Below are positions 41,607 to 50,999 of a stretch of 64,000 bases of DNA, in pieces. The stretch is from Hydrogenimonas thermophila. GTDB lineage: Bacteria; Campylobacterota; Campylobacteria; Campylobacterales; Hydrogenimonadaceae. The notes below the pieces were generated by a model. The model did not search any database. It saw only the letters and a program-made list of their open reading frames with translations, and had not been told where the DNA came from. Every line of letters begins with the position of its first letter. The stretch's first letter is position 1. The position numbers and the translations under genes were made by a program. The DNA is taken from positions 1-64,000 of the forward strand of contig NZ_FOXB01000004.1 of the NCBI RefSeq assembly GCF_900115615.1, given 5' to 3'.

Positions 41607-42049
41607 ATATTAAATCTATAACTGACTGGGTAGATTACGGTTTTATTGGATTATTGGGATTTTTAAGTATTATTGCTTTATGGCTTATATTGGATAGATA
41701 CTTTTACTATCGTCATATAGATTTAGAAAGTTTTCAAGAGAAAGAAGAACTAGAAATAGCACTGGGTGAAAATATGACAATGATTGCTTCTATAGGTGCC
41801 AATGCTCCATTTATAGGTTTGCTTGGAACAGTTGTAGGCATAATGGTAACATTTATAACTATAGGACAAAGTGGACTTGTTGATACAAAAGAGATTATGG
41901 TTGGTTTGGCACTTGCTCTTAAAACTACTGCTGGAGGAATTTTAGTAGCAATTCCTGTTATATGGCTCTACAATCTTTTAGCCCGTAAAGCAGAAATCTT
42001 AATTGCAAAATGGGAAATAATTAATCGCAATAGACGTTATGAAAATTAA
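41603..42049 (+). CDS. exbB: ExbB/TolQ-type proton channel
   Basis: A 148-residue inner-membrane protein with three helices and the MotA/TolQ/ExbB signature (IGANAPFIGLLGTVVGIMVT and ALALKTTAGGILVAIPVIW). It forms the proton channel that powers TonB-dependent outer membrane import. The short length is typical of Campylobacterota. A TTG start overlaps the kinase gene by 4 bp with GGAACGGAG before it. No tonB follows, which is unusual for this group. Confidence 0.85.
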   Translation: MNIKSITDWVDYGFIGLLGFLSIIALWLILDRYFYYRHIDLESFQEKEELEIALGENMTMIASIGANAPFIGLLGTVVGIMVTFITIGQSGLVDTKEIMVGLALALKTTAGGILVAIPVIWLYNLLARKAEILIAKWEIINRNRRYEN

Positions 42050-42422
42050 AAAGTTTGATCAAATTAATGTACTTCCATTTATAGATATAATGCTTGTTTT
42101 GCTTGTAATTGTTCTTACAAGTGCATCATTTGTAAGCAAAGGTACAATACCTATTGATTTACCTAAGGCAGGAGAAGGTAAAAAGGCAGTTACAGAGAAG
42201 ATGAAAACTATTGTTATAAATAAGCAGGGAGTCTTTTACTTTGAGTCAAAAAAAGTAAATTTTGAAAAGTTGAAGCAAAATATTTTAAATTTAGATCCTA
42301 AGAAAGATACCATACTTATAAAGAGTGATGCAAAAAGTCAGTTTCAAAACTTTGTAAAAGTTATAGATTTTCTTAAAACTAAAGGATTTGAAAAAGTTAG
42401 TATAGAGACTCAAAAAGAGTAA
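42039..42422 (+). CDS. exbD: ExbD/TolR-type protein
   Basis: A 127-residue partner of ExbB with one N-terminal membrane helix carrying the essential Asp (INVLPFIDIMLVLLVIVLTS) and a periplasmic domain. It overlaps exbB by 11 bp. There is no tonB in the operon, so it must use a TonB encoded elsewhere or serve another trans-envelope machine. TolQ/TolR function cannot be ruled out, though the lengths fit ExbBD better. Confidence 0.85.
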   Translation: MKIKKFDQINVLPFIDIMLVLLVIVLTSASFVSKGTIPIDLPKAGEGKKAVTEKMKTIVINKQGVFYFESKKVNFEKLKQNILNLDPKKDTILIKSDAKSQFQNFVKVIDFLKTKGFEKVSIETQKE

Positions 42423-42425
42423 TTT

Positions 42426-44525
42426 TTAATAATTTTCTATATAGCTTTCAAACTCTTCTAGAGGGAGAGGTTTGCTAAAAAGATAACCTTGATATACGGT
42501 GCATCCGATATCTTTAAGAAACTCTTTTTGCTCAACTGTTTCTACACCTTCCGCAATTGTTTGAAGTTTCATAGAGTCTGCAATAGCTACAGTTGCATTA
42601 ACAATTGCTTTATCATTTTCATCATTGGCAATATCTGTTACAAATGATCTATCAATCTTTAGCTGGCTTAAAGGCAGTGATTTTAGATAAACAAGAGATG
42701 AAAATCCTGTTCCAAAATCATCAAGCGAAATTGAGATTCCCATCTCTTTTAATTTATGCATTTTATCAACTACTTTTTTAAGATCATTAAGAAATAGTGA
42801 TTCTGTCAGTTCAAATTTAAGCATACCTTTTTTAATATTATATTTTTTAATTTTTTCTTCTACACTTTCTATAAATTCAGGTAGCATAAACTGTTTTACA
42901 CTAATATTTACACTTATAGGAATTGATTTGAATTTACTGTTTTTTGACCAGTTATGAATATGCTGACACACTTTTTCAAGAACAATATCACCCAATTTAA
43001 TGATTTGACCACTTGATTCAGCTATTGGAATAAATTTAATAGGAGATATGATCCCATCTACCGGATGTTGCCATCTACAAAGTGCTTCAGCACCAGTAAT
43101 TTTTCCATCTAAAGAGATTTGGGGCTGATAAAAAACTTTAATTTCATCATTTTCAAAAGCTTTGTTTAGTCTATACTCTATTTCTATTTGCTGTTCAATC
43201 TCTTTTTGCATATTGTGGTTGTAATATTTTATACAATTTTTACCAGCTTTTTTAGCATCATATAGAGCAAGATCTGCTTTTTTTAATAGCTCTTCCGGGT
43301 TATGTTTACTACCCTTGAAAAAAATAATTCCCATACTAAATTCAGGATGAATTTCCATCATATAAGGTTCAGGTAAAAAGAACTCTTTTTCAATATTTTG
43401 ACGAATTTTATTGATTTTTTCTTCTATTTCATTATCTATATTTTTTAAATTTGTTAGAATAATAATAAACTCATCACCTCCAAATCTTAATGCTATATCA
43501 TTTTCAGTAATAGAATTTTTTATACGTAAAGCTATCTCTTGTAGTAATATATCTCCACTTTTATGACCAGCTGTATCATTAATCTTTTTAAAGTTATCCA
43601 TGTCTATAAATACTAGTGCATTGTCAAAACCATTTTCATTAGAAGCAATCATTATTTGCTCCATATAATTGTTTAGTAAACTTCTATTGGGCAAGCCTGT
43701 AAGAGTATCATAATAAGCAAGATACTCAATTTTCTTTTGAGCTTTTTTTATATCACTAATATCTAAAATTGCACTGACACGTACTTTTTCTCCAAATAGA
43801 TCTATATTTTTACCTCTTGCAAGAACAGGAATTTTTTTTCCATTTTTATGTTTAATAGCCATCTCATAAGGATCAGCATTATCAATTTTCATTTTTTGAG
43901 TTACATAATCACGAACACTAGGATCAATAATATCATTTATAGCATGCATACCAATAAGTTCTTCAATTGAGTAACCGGTAATATGTGATGCCATCTCATT
44001 TGCTAAAATGCATCTCTTATTGACATCAAATACAAAGAGACCTTCTATTGTAGTATTTAGCAGTTGTTCAAATGTTTCTTTAGATTTTTTTATCTGATTT
44101 TCAAGCTCTTTTTGACGGGTTATATCTCTTCCACTACCGACAGTTCCTAGAAGATTTCCTTCATCATCAAATAGTGGTGCTTTATGAACCTCCAAATAGA
44201 GCATTTTCCCTTTAACATTACCAAACTCTTCAAAACGCATAGGTTTCATATGTTCAAGAGTTACAACATCAGAGTTGAAGCATAGCTCTCCAAATGTATG
44301 CCATTCTGGGTTATCAGGGTGTTTTTCTCTTTCTCTTTTTGCAAAGAAAACATCGGTTTTACCAATAGGTTCTTCAGTGTCCTTAGCCATTAAAAGGTTT
44401 TCACATAATGCTTTATTGGCAAAAAGGTAGCGTCCTTCTGTATCTTTTGCCCAAAGCATATCGGGTAGATTGTCTGCCAGTAATCTTAAAAATTTTATGT
44501 TTTCAATCATTTTATTTGATTTCAC
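42426..44525 (-). CDS. PAS-PAS-GGDEF-EAL signalling protein
   Basis: A 699-residue cytosolic c-di-GMP enzyme. The first PAS domain covers about residues 10-130 (LPDMLWAKDTEGRYLFANKA) and a second about 145-265 (RCILANEMASHITGYSIEEL). A GGDEF domain at about 280-435 keeps the active LRFGGDEFIIIL, and an EAL domain at about 450-690 keeps GAEALCRWQHP and DDFGTGFSSL. Both cyclase and phosphodiesterase motifs look intact, so the net activity cannot be read. No membrane segments are present. It converges on exbD with only 3 bp between stops and is divergent from the bufferin operon. Confidence 0.9.
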   Translation of the reverse strand: MKSNKMIENIKFLRLLADNLPDMLWAKDTEGRYLFANKALCENLLMAKDTEEPIGKTDVFFAKREREKHPDNPEWHTFGELCFNSDVVTLEHMKPMRFEEFGNVKGKMLYLEVHKAPLFDDEGNLLGTVGSGRDITRQKELENQIKKSKETFEQLLNTTIEGLFVFDVNKRCILANEMASHITGYSIEELIGMHAINDIIDPSVRDYVTQKMKIDNADPYEMAIKHKNGKKIPVLARGKNIDLFGEKVRVSAILDISDIKKAQKKIEYLAYYDTLTGLPNRSLLNNYMEQIMIASNENGFDNALVFIDMDNFKKINDTAGHKSGDILLQEIALRIKNSITENDIALRFGGDEFIIILTNLKNIDNEIEEKINKIRQNIEKEFFLPEPYMMEIHPEFSMGIIFFKGSKHNPEELLKKADLALYDAKKAGKNCIKYYNHNMQKEIEQQIEIEYRLNKAFENDEIKVFYQPQISLDGKITGAEALCRWQHPVDGIISPIKFIPIAESSGQIIKLGDIVLEKVCQHIHNWSKNSKFKSIPISVNISVKQFMLPEFIESVEEKIKKYNIKKGMLKFELTESLFLNDLKKVVDKMHKLKEMGISISLDDFGTGFSSLVYLKSLPLSQLKIDRSFVTDIANDENDKAIVNATVAIADSMKLQTIAEGVETVEQKEFLKDIGCTVYQGYLFSKPLPLEEFESYIENY

Positions 44526-44704
44526 TTTGCAAAACCTTCTCTTTAGTTAAAACAAACCTGAATAATAATTCTATTTTAATTTTATTAAATTAAGCTTCAA
44601 CAGCTTTAAATTTTTATATTTCTTTATTTAATTATTTCTTCTTTGCACACTTTCTGCACGACAGGAAAATAGAATTCATAATCTTAAGTTTAAAAGGAAT
44701 AAAA

Positions 44705-45091
44705 ATGAAAAAGATGAATAGACGAAAAGCGATGACGGTTATTTTAGGAGCAATGGCAGCAGGAGCTACTGCAGCAGTTGCAAGAGTTAATGTATATAAC
44801 TCTTGTGCTGCAAATATGACAAATGAAGATGAAAAAACAAAAGGCAAATGCGGAAGCAACATGCGAAAAGAGATGAAAAGTAAATGTGGAAGCAAGATGA
44901 GTGATGCTGAGTGTAAGAAATTCAGAGAAGAGATGAAGGGTAAATGCGGTTCTAAGATGAAAGATGCAAAATGTGGTGCCAAAATAAGAGATTGTAAGTG
45001 CGGATCAAAGATGGAAAATAAAAAAGAAGAGAAGATGAAAGAGATGAAGGGTAAGTGCGGTACTGGAAAATGTGGCGGAAGTATGAGATAA
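44705..45091 (+). CDS. Cys-rich bufferin-type RiPP precursor (BufA-like)
   Basis: A 128-residue precursor with a signal-type N-terminus and a Lys/Cys/Met-rich body holding ten Cys, seven of them in KCG motifs (many as GKCG or KCGSKM). It lies directly upstream of a DUF692 (MNIO) and a DUF2063 protein. In known bufferin systems, the enzyme pair oxidises core Cys to thiooxazole-type groups and the exported peptide buffers copper. The start MKKMNRRKAMTVILGAMAAG shows twin Arg before a hydrophobic stretch ending ATAAVA, so Tat export is possible (inference). AAAAGGAA precedes the ATG. I do not see a DUF2282 pattern, so it may be a distinct precursor type. Confidence 0.8.
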   Translation: MKKMNRRKAMTVILGAMAAGATAAVARVNVYNSCAANMTNEDEKTKGKCGSNMRKEMKSKCGSKMSDAECKKFREEMKGKCGSKMKDAKCGAKIRDCKCGSKMENKKEEKMKEMKGKCGTGKCGGSMR

Positions 45092-45094
45092 GTT

Positions 45095-45901
45095 ATGCTG
45101 ATAGATGGATGTGGTCTAGGACTAAGGAATAGTTTCATAAATGAAATAGAAGAGTATCAAGAGAGTATAGATTTTCTTGAAATAGTACCTGAAAATCTAA
45201 TGCATATGAATAAGAAAGAGGCAAAACGGTTTGAAAGCATATGTGAGAAGTTCCCAGTAATTGCTCATGGCTTATCTCTCTCTTTGGGAGATGTGAAGCA
45301 TCTTGATCTGAAGCATCTAAAACGACTAAGAAAATTTCTTGATAAATATGGCATAGAGGACTATTCAGAACATTTGAGTTTTACATCAATAGATGGAGTT
45401 CAGAGTTTTGAACTACTTCCGTTGCCAATGACTGAAGCTATGGTAGAAGGGGTTGTAGATAAGATTAAGATAGTTGAAGAGATTCTTGAAAGAACTCTTG
45501 TTATTGAAAATCCTACCTATTATACTGTTCTTGCTTCAACTATGGAAGAGAGTGAGTTTATTGCTGAAATTTTAAAAAGAAGCGGAGTAAAACTTTTGCT
45601 TGATATTAATAATGTTTTTGTTAACAGTTTTAACCACGGTTTTGACGCAGAAGCTTTCATAGATGAAATCAATTTTGAAAAAGTTGCATATTGTCATATA
45701 GCTGGACATATGGATTATCGTAATGATCTTCTTGTTGATACTCATGGAATGCCTGTAAAAGAGGAAGTATGGAATCTGATGCGTTATGTTTTGGCTAAAA
45801 AGAGAGTTCCAATTATGTTAGAACGTGATAACAACATTCCTCCTCTTAAAGAGTTAATGAAAGAGTATGAGAAGATGCAAGGAATATATAATGGAGTATG
45901 A
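45095..45901 (+). CDS. DUF692 multinuclear iron enzyme (BufB-like)
   Basis: A 268-residue TIM-barrel enzyme of the MNIO family, which modifies Cys in RiPP precursors with a multi-iron centre. Candidate iron-binding motifs are VIAHGLSLSLGD, DYSEHLSF, LVIENPTYYT, LLLDINNVFVNSFNHG, CHIAGHMDY, DTHGMPV and MLERDNN. It begins 3 bp after the precursor and ends over the next gene by 11 bp. The substrate is taken as the upstream Cys-rich peptide. Confidence 0.88.
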   Translation: MLIDGCGLGLRNSFINEIEEYQESIDFLEIVPENLMHMNKKEAKRFESICEKFPVIAHGLSLSLGDVKHLDLKHLKRLRKFLDKYGIEDYSEHLSFTSIDGVQSFELLPLPMTEAMVEGVVDKIKIVEEILERTLVIENPTYYTVLASTMEESEFIAEILKRSGVKLLLDINNVFVNSFNHGFDAEAFIDEINFEKVAYCHIAGHMDYRNDLLVDTHGMPVKEEVWNLMRYVLAKKRVPIMLERDNNIPPLKELMKEYEKMQGIYNGV

Positions 45902-46562
45902 ACAAAAGGTATTGAAGAGCTTTTTTAAAGCAATAAGATCTGGTAATACTAAAAGCTATATAAATGGAGATATCTACAAAAAGTTAATCTATTATCGATT
46001 TGAAGAGGCTCTTTTGGCAACATATCCGATCTTCTATTCCCGAATTAGTGAAAAGAAGTGGCGTAAACTTGTAAAGGCATTTATTGCTACTGAGACGACC
46101 ACCCCTTTTATGTGGAAAATGCCTAAGAAATTTGGTCGTTTTGTAGCATCAAAAATGAAGAAACCAAAATATATAAAAGATCTTTTATGGTTTGAGTGGA
46201 TAGAGGTAGAGCTTATGATGGCTCCATATAAAAAAACAAAACATAAAAAGGTTGACTTTTCAAAATGTTACAAAGTAGCTAAAAGTGCTCGTGTCAAGAG
46301 ACTCTCTTACCCTGTAATGTATGGTGAGTTTAAGCCTAAAGGTAAATACTGGATAGTAATTTATCAAACCTCTTTTGGTGATGTAGAGTGGATGGAGATA
46401 ACACCATTTATGGGAGAGCTTCTTAAAAAGTGTAATGGTAAAAAAGAGCTTTCAAAAATTGTAGAGAAGGTCTCTAAAAAGTATGATATAGAGGTAAAAG
46501 ATGCTAAAGCAGTTCTTGAAAAAGGGCTTAAACAACTTCTGAAAAAAGGAGTCCTCATTTAG
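45891..46562 (+). CDS. DUF2063 partner protein (BufC-like)
   Basis: A 223-residue protein beginning MEYEQKVLKSFFKAI, with the DUF2063-style N-terminal helix and IYKKLIYYRFEEALLATYPI. Such proteins bind the precursor leader and bring it to the MNIO enzyme. The ATG at 45891 has AAGGA 7 bases upstream and overlaps the DUF692 gene. A frame start at 45867 lacks support. The C-terminal half has a winged-helix-like stretch, ELLKKCNGKKELSKIVEKVS. The family name is inferred from length, order and N-terminus. Confidence 0.75.
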   Translation: MEYEQKVLKSFFKAIRSGNTKSYINGDIYKKLIYYRFEEALLATYPIFYSRISEKKWRKLVKAFIATETTTPFMWKMPKKFGRFVASKMKKPKYIKDLLWFEWIEVELMMAPYKKTKHKKVDFSKCYKVAKSARVKRLSYPVMYGEFKPKGKYWIVIYQTSFGDVEWMEITPFMGELLKKCNGKKELSKIVEKVSKKYDIEVKDAKAVLEKGLKQLLKKGVLI

Positions 46563-46571
46563 GAGGCTGTT

Positions 46572-47009
46572 ATGTTAATAAAACTTATCTATATAGAATT
46601 TTCAAGGTTTACAGAATATTTTAAGAGTCTTTCTCTTCTTTTTGTGCGCCTTATACTGGCTTATGGTTTTTTTGAACCAGCTATGATGAAGTGGAGTGAT
46701 ATCTCTGCCGTGTCACAATGGTTTGGATCTATGGGAATACCATTTCCTACACTAAATGCCTATTTGGCAGCTACAACAGAGCTAAGTGGCGTTGTTTTAC
46801 TGACGTTGGGGTTTATGACACGTCTGATTGCAATACCTCTTATAGCTGTTATGATTGTAGCGATTATTACAGTGCATCTGCCACAAGGATTTTCTGCGGG
46901 CAATAATGGATTTGAGATACCGCTTTATTATATGATAATGCTCTTTGTACTGGTTACACACGGTCCTGGACGCTTTAGTATTGATGAGGTTGTATTTGAA
47001 GAGAGATAA
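46572..47009 (+). CDS. DoxX family membrane protein (BufD-like)
   Basis: A 145-residue membrane protein of the DoxX family, with four hydrophobic helices and the motifs LFVRLILAYGFFEPAMMKW and ELSGVVLLTLGFMTRLIAIP. DoxX genes commonly close bufferin operons. A strong AGGAGG precedes the ATG. The stop lies in the 5' arm of a terminator hairpin. Its exact role is unknown. Confidence 0.82.
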   Translation: MLIKLIYIEFSRFTEYFKSLSLLFVRLILAYGFFEPAMMKWSDISAVSQWFGSMGIPFPTLNAYLAATTELSGVVLLTLGFMTRLIAIPLIAVMIVAIITVHLPQGFSAGNNGFEIPLYYMIMLFVLVTHGPGRFSIDEVVFEER

Positions 47010-47024
47010 AAGCTCTCTCTTTTT
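46999..47024 (+). terminator. Terminator of the bufferin operon
   Basis: AAGAGAGA (46999-47006) and TCTCTCTT (47014-47021) form an 8-bp stem around a 7-base loop, followed by TTT. It overlaps the end of the doxX frame and separates it from mutS. Confidence 0.7.
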
Positions 47025-47081
47025 AGCCTTGTATTGAGTAATGTTGAAATTTTACTTATACACTTAAAAGATGGTATTCGA

Positions 47082-47087
47082 TATAAT
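47082..47087 (+). promoter_or_regulatory. Candidate -10 (TATAAT) for mutS7
   Basis: TTCGATATAATCGCC is 31 bp before the GTG start of the MutS protein and looks like the asd and prs promoters of this genome. No clear -35. Confidence 0.45.
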
Positions 47088-47117
47088 CGCCTTATATTAT
47101 GTAGAAGGTAAAAACGG

Positions 47118-50069
47118 GTGCAGATCGAGGTTGTCAACGAACTTTTAAATGATAAAAAGAGACTTCTTACAGATATATATTTTGAGTTACAAAGAATCTT
47201 TGAAGAGAAGTATGGTTCCGATACTGTTGTGCTTATGGAGATAGGAACCTTCTTTGAAGTCTATGAAGTCAACAATGATGAGATGAAGATCGGTAAAGCA
47301 AAAGAGATTGCCGAGCTTCTAAATATTCAGCTTACAAGAAAAAATAAGACAATATTGGAAAACTCTGTTGCCAACCCGTTAATGGCAGGCGTACCTTCTG
47401 TTTCACTTGACAGGTACCTTTCAAGACTTGTACAGAGCAAAAAGTATACTATCGTTCTTGTTCGTCAAAAAGGTACACCTCCAAAAGTAAAACGTTATAT
47501 CTCAAATATTCTATCTCCAGGTACCAACTTTGACTATCTTGTAGAGCCGAATGAAAACTATATTGTCTCTTTAATTGTTGATATAAACAAGGGAATCTAC
47601 TCTTGCGGTTACAGTGCCATAGATGTAAGTACAGGAAAAACTTGGCTAAATGAGGTTCACGGTACCAGAGAAGATAAAACCTATGCACTCGATGAGATAT
47701 TTAATCAGTTACAAAGTTACAATACATCTGAGCTTCTTTTAACACTAAATGATTCATCTATCGATCCAGATTGGATCGTTAGATATTTGGAGATTGAAGG
47801 GCATATTAGTTATACAATTGGTCAGACACGTCATAAGATTGCTTATCAAAATGAACTATTTGCCAATGTTTACTCCATTAGATCATTTTTAAGTCCGATT
47901 GAGTATCTTGATTTGGAGCGTTATCCATACGCTTCAGAGTCGCTCTCATTGCTAATCGATTTTATCATAGAACACGATGCTGCACTGATTGAGAAGATGA
48001 ACCGTCCCATCTTTTTGGGAGGTCAGCACTTTGTATATCTTGGAAACAATGCTCTTGAGCAGTTAAATATTATAAGTCGTGATCCAGATGAGATGACACT
48101 GCTTAAACTCATCGATCTAACATCTACAGCAATAGGGAAGAGACTATTTAAAGAGAGACTTTTAAATCCTATCTGCGATGAAAAAGAGCTTCGACGACGC
48201 TATGATTTGGCTGAAAAGGTGATCGAGCATACCCAAAACTTCTCAAATATGCTTAAAGAGGTTTACGACCTTGAAAGAATTTTAAGGCGCATAAAACTGG
48301 GTAAACTTCACCCTTTTGAAATAGTATATCTCTATGATTCTTTAAAGGCTCTTGAGCAGCTTGTATGGGAAGCTAAAGGGGTAGGTGTTGATGTAGAAGA
48401 TGATTTGCGTGTAGAGATAGAGAGTTTTGCGACAGAGTTGGAGAGGACTTTTGTCCTTGAAGAGTGCGCTAAATTTAGACGTGATCAGATAGAGAGCAAC
48501 ATCTTCCAACCTGGCATAAATCTATTTATAGATCAGATAGTTCAAGAGAATAAAAAAGAGTTTGAAAAACTTGAATCGATACGACTTCACATAGAGAACT
48601 TTTTTGACCGCGGTGACAAAAATGATACTGAATATGTAAATATTGGATGGCTTGAGAGTGAAGGGTATCATTTGGTTATGACACGTACCCGTTTTGGGCT
48701 TATAGAAAAGGAGTTAATGGAAAGTTTCTTGCTTCTTGACGGTAACCACTACTTTCTAAGAGATTTTAACTATAAAAAGCTAAAAAACAGTGTTAAGATA
48801 ACCTCTAAATTGATTGATGAGATATCTAAAGTTTTGATGGCAAATCAGGCTCGTATAGTTGCATTGACAAAACAGAGCTATGGTGAAGCGCTTGAGATGC
48901 TTGAAAAAAGATATGCTCAACTGCTAGAGCATATCATAGCCTTTGTTGGGCGTTTTGATGTTGCAATAGCAACAGCTAGGGCGGCACGCCAATTTAACTA
49001 TGTGCGTCCTGAGATTTTAAAGCGTAAAGATGATGAGCAGACACTGGAGATTATAGGTTTGCGTCATCCGCTTATTGAATCTCGTGAAGAGAATGGCATT
49101 TATATACCTAATGATTTGCTTTTGGGAGATTTGCCTGAGAAGGTTGAACATGAACATGTAACACTTCAAACAAGCGAGGGAGAGTCTGTTAAGGGTATTT
49201 TGCTTTATGGAATCAACTCCAGCGGTAAAAGCTCTTTGATGAAGAGTGTCGGAATGGCCGTTATTATGGCTCAAGCCGGTTTTTTTGTACCTGCTGCATC
49301 GATGAAATTTCATCTTTTTGACAAACTATTTACAAGAATTGTCAGTAAAGACAACCTTTACAAAGGTCTTAGTACTTTTGCTATTGAGATGATGGAGCTT
49401 AAAAATATTTTCAATCGTGCAACAAAAGGCTCTCTTATTTTAGGTGATGAGATAAGTCACGGAACAGAGACAGAGTCAGCTGTGGCTATTGTAGCTAGTG
49501 CGGTAAAACGGCTTCATGATATGGGAACTCTTTTTATAGTGGCTACACATTTACATAAATTGACTGAACTAAAACCAGTTACAGATTTAAAAGGTGTAAT
49601 ATTTTTACATTTGGGTGTTGAGTATGATGAAAAAGATGATACTCTTATCTACAACAGAAAGTTGATGCCCGGCTCTGGTAGTACGCTATATGGGCTTGAG
49701 TTTGCTAAATCTATACATATGGATAAAACTTTCATTGAGACTGCATATGCTATTCGTGAATCTTTTGGAAATGAAGGTAGCCAACTCAAGCAACTTAAAA
49801 AGAGAAAGAGGAGTCGTTACAACAAAGAGTTGTACCTTAGCAGTTGTGCATTATGTGGTGCTCCAGTTGATGAGGTTCACCACATAAAACCACAGTCAGA
49901 AGCTGATGAATTAGGCAACATAAAACACTTTCATCAAAATCATAAATATAATTTAATCCCTTTATGCAAGAAACATCACAAGATGGTACACGATGGAAGG
50001 GTGATCATACACGGTTTTGTTATGACTGATGCTGGTTTACAGTTGCGATATAGTGAAAATGATGTATAA
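47118..50069 (+). CDS. MutS7-type mismatch protein with HNH domain
   Basis: A 983-residue MutS homologue. The mismatch-binding motif is present as [12 protein letters not shown] (residues 40-51), followed by core and clamp regions, and the ATPase with [16 protein letters not shown] and [14 protein letters not shown]-terminal HNH endonuclease domain covers about residues 908-983: zinc-type Cys pair C910/C913, HH921-922, N945, C950 and HH953-954. Fusion of MutS to HNH is the hallmark of the MutS7 group known from marine Campylobacterota, giant viruses and octocoral mitochondria. It could recognise and cut in one polypeptide without MutL. Start is a GTG at 47118 with AAGG upstream. Confidence 0.9.
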   Translation: MQIEVVNELLNDKKRLLTDIYFELQRIFEEKYGSDTVVLMEIGTFFEVYEVNNDEMKIGKAKEIAELLNIQLTRKNKTILENSVANPLMAGVPSVSLDRYLSRLVQSKKYTIVLVRQKGTPPKVKRYISNILSPGTNFDYLVEPNENYIVSLIVDINKGIYSCGYSAIDVSTGKTWLNEVHGTREDKTYALDEIFNQLQSYNTSELLLTLNDSSIDPDWIVRYLEIEGHISYTIGQTRHKIAYQNELFANVYSIRSFLSPIEYLDLERYPYASESLSLLIDFIIEHDAALIEKMNRPIFLGGQHFVYLGNNALEQLNIISRDPDEMTLLKLIDLTSTAIGKRLFKERLLNPICDEKELRRRYDLAEKVIEHTQNFSNMLKEVYDLERILRRIKLGKLHPFEIVYLYDSLKALEQLVWEAKGVGVDVEDDLRVEIESFATELERTFVLEECAKFRRDQIESNIFQPGINLFIDQIVQENKKEFEKLESIRLHIENFFDRGDKNDTEYVNIGWLESEGYHLVMTRTRFGLIEKELMESFLLLDGNHYFLRDFNYKKLKNSVKITSKLIDEISKVLMANQARIVALTKQSYGEALEMLEKRYAQLLEHIIAFVGRFDVAIATARAARQFNYVRPEILKRKDDEQTLEIIGLRHPLIESREENGIYIPNDLLLGDLPEKVEHEHVTLQTSEGESVKGILLYGINSSGKSSLMKSVGMAVIMAQAGFFVPAASMKFHLFDKLFTRIVSKDNLYKGLSTFAIEMMELKNIFNRATKGSLILGDEISHGTETESAVAIVASAVKRLHDMGTLFIVATHLHKLTELKPVTDLKGVIFLHLGVEYDEKDDTLIYNRKLMPGSGSTLYGLEFAKSIHMDKTFIETAYAIRESFGNEGSQLKQLKKRKRSRYNKELYLSSCALCGAPVDEVHHIKPQSEADELGNIKHFHQNHKYNLIPLCKKHHKMVHDGRVIIHGFVMTDAGLQLRYSENDV

Positions 50070-50102
50070 TCTTTATAAATCAATATTTTAGTAGGAGTGA
50101 GT

Positions 50103-50999
50103 ATGAATCTACCTGTTATAGATATACCAGTGCATCTTCCATTCGATGTACCTTTGTTGATCCATCCGATCTTTGTCCATTTCGCTATGGCGATTCCTGT
50201 TATAGTTCTATTAATAGAACTTGTTAATATTAAAGCTAAGAAACCGGCTGTAAGCATTACCTCTCTATTTTTGCTTACACTTCTTATGGTTGTTTACCTT
50301 GGTGCTTTCTTTACAGGAAAAGCTGATGGTTCAGAAGCATTTTCTTTGCTTGGTTCAGAAGCTAAAGAGGAGTTAAAAGAGCATAAACTACTTGGAACAT
50401 ATATGGTTTATGCTACTTCTGTGCTATTCCTTTTTAAAATTTTAGCAATGCTTGTAAAGCAAAACTGGTCAAGAAATCTCTTTCTAGTTCTGCTTGTTCT
50501 ATTTATTGCTACAGCATTTAAGCAAGGGAAAGATGGTGGAGAGCTTGTTTATGAGTATGGAGTTAATGTAAAAGCTGTAAATGAACTACAAGATAGAGTT
50601 GATGATATGCAATATGATATTGATGACTTGAAAGCTGAACTTAAAAAAGCTAAAGAGTCAAGCAGTGTTCAAAGTGCAGATGCAACTCAAAGTGAAAGCA
50701 CTAAAGTTGAAGAGAGTGCTACAGAAGATAAAACAGAACATGAAACTACTGCACCTGAAAATAGTACAGATGCAACACCTGCTGTAAAAGAGGATGCAAC
50801 AGCTGCTGGGGAGAGTAAAGAAGCAGAACCAGTAGCGCACGAGGCTGTACCAGCTACTACAGAAACAGCACCAACTATGGAGCATCACGCACCTGCTCCT
50901 ACAGAACACCATACGCCTGCACCAGCTGGGCATGACCACGCTCCAGCACACGAGTCTGCACCGGAAAATACGACTCCGGTACATATACCAACACACTAA
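50103..50999 (+). CDS. DUF2231-like membrane protein with His-rich tail
   Basis: A 298-residue protein. The first about 145 residues hold four hydrophobic helices with the DUF2231 motif PLLIHPIFVHFAMAIP. A short coiled coil follows (RVDDMQYDIDDLKAELKKA), then about 110 residues of low-complexity Ala/Thr/Pro/Glu sequence with some ten His, including MEHHAPAPTEHHTPAP. The tail could bind metal or act as a flexible tether. ATG 50103 is chosen because AGGAG precedes it; GTG 50097 is also in frame. The stop codon shares one base with the helicase start. Function is unknown. Confidence 0.75.
   Translation: MNLPVIDIPVHLPFDVPLLIHPIFVHFAMAIPVIVLLIELVNIKAKKPAVSITSLFLLTLLMVVYLGAFFTGKADGSEAFSLLGSEAKEELKEHKLLGTYMVYATSVLFLFKILAMLVKQNWSRNLFLVLLVLFIATAFKQGKDGGELVYEYGVNVKAVNELQDRVDDMQYDIDDLKAELKKAKESSSVQSADATQSESTKVEESATEDKTEHETTAPENSTDATPAVKEDATAAGESKEAEPVAHEAVPATTETAPTMEHHAPAPTEHHTPAPAGHDHAPAHESAPENTTPVHIPTH

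Noticed and set aside
41603-42422. MotAB-type stator genes
   Set aside because: Both proteins are too short and ExbD has no OmpA-like peptidoglycan-binding domain. The signatures fit ExbB/ExbD.
44632-45138. 168-residue minus-strand frame across the RiPP precursor
   Set aside because: It is the antisense of the KCG repeats, giving a Pro/His/Leu-rich pattern. The plus strand has a ribosome-binding site and fits the operon.
49830-50069. HNH part of MutS as a separate gene
   Set aside because: The frame is continuous with MutS and there is no internal ribosome-binding site or stop. The fusion is a known feature of MutS7.
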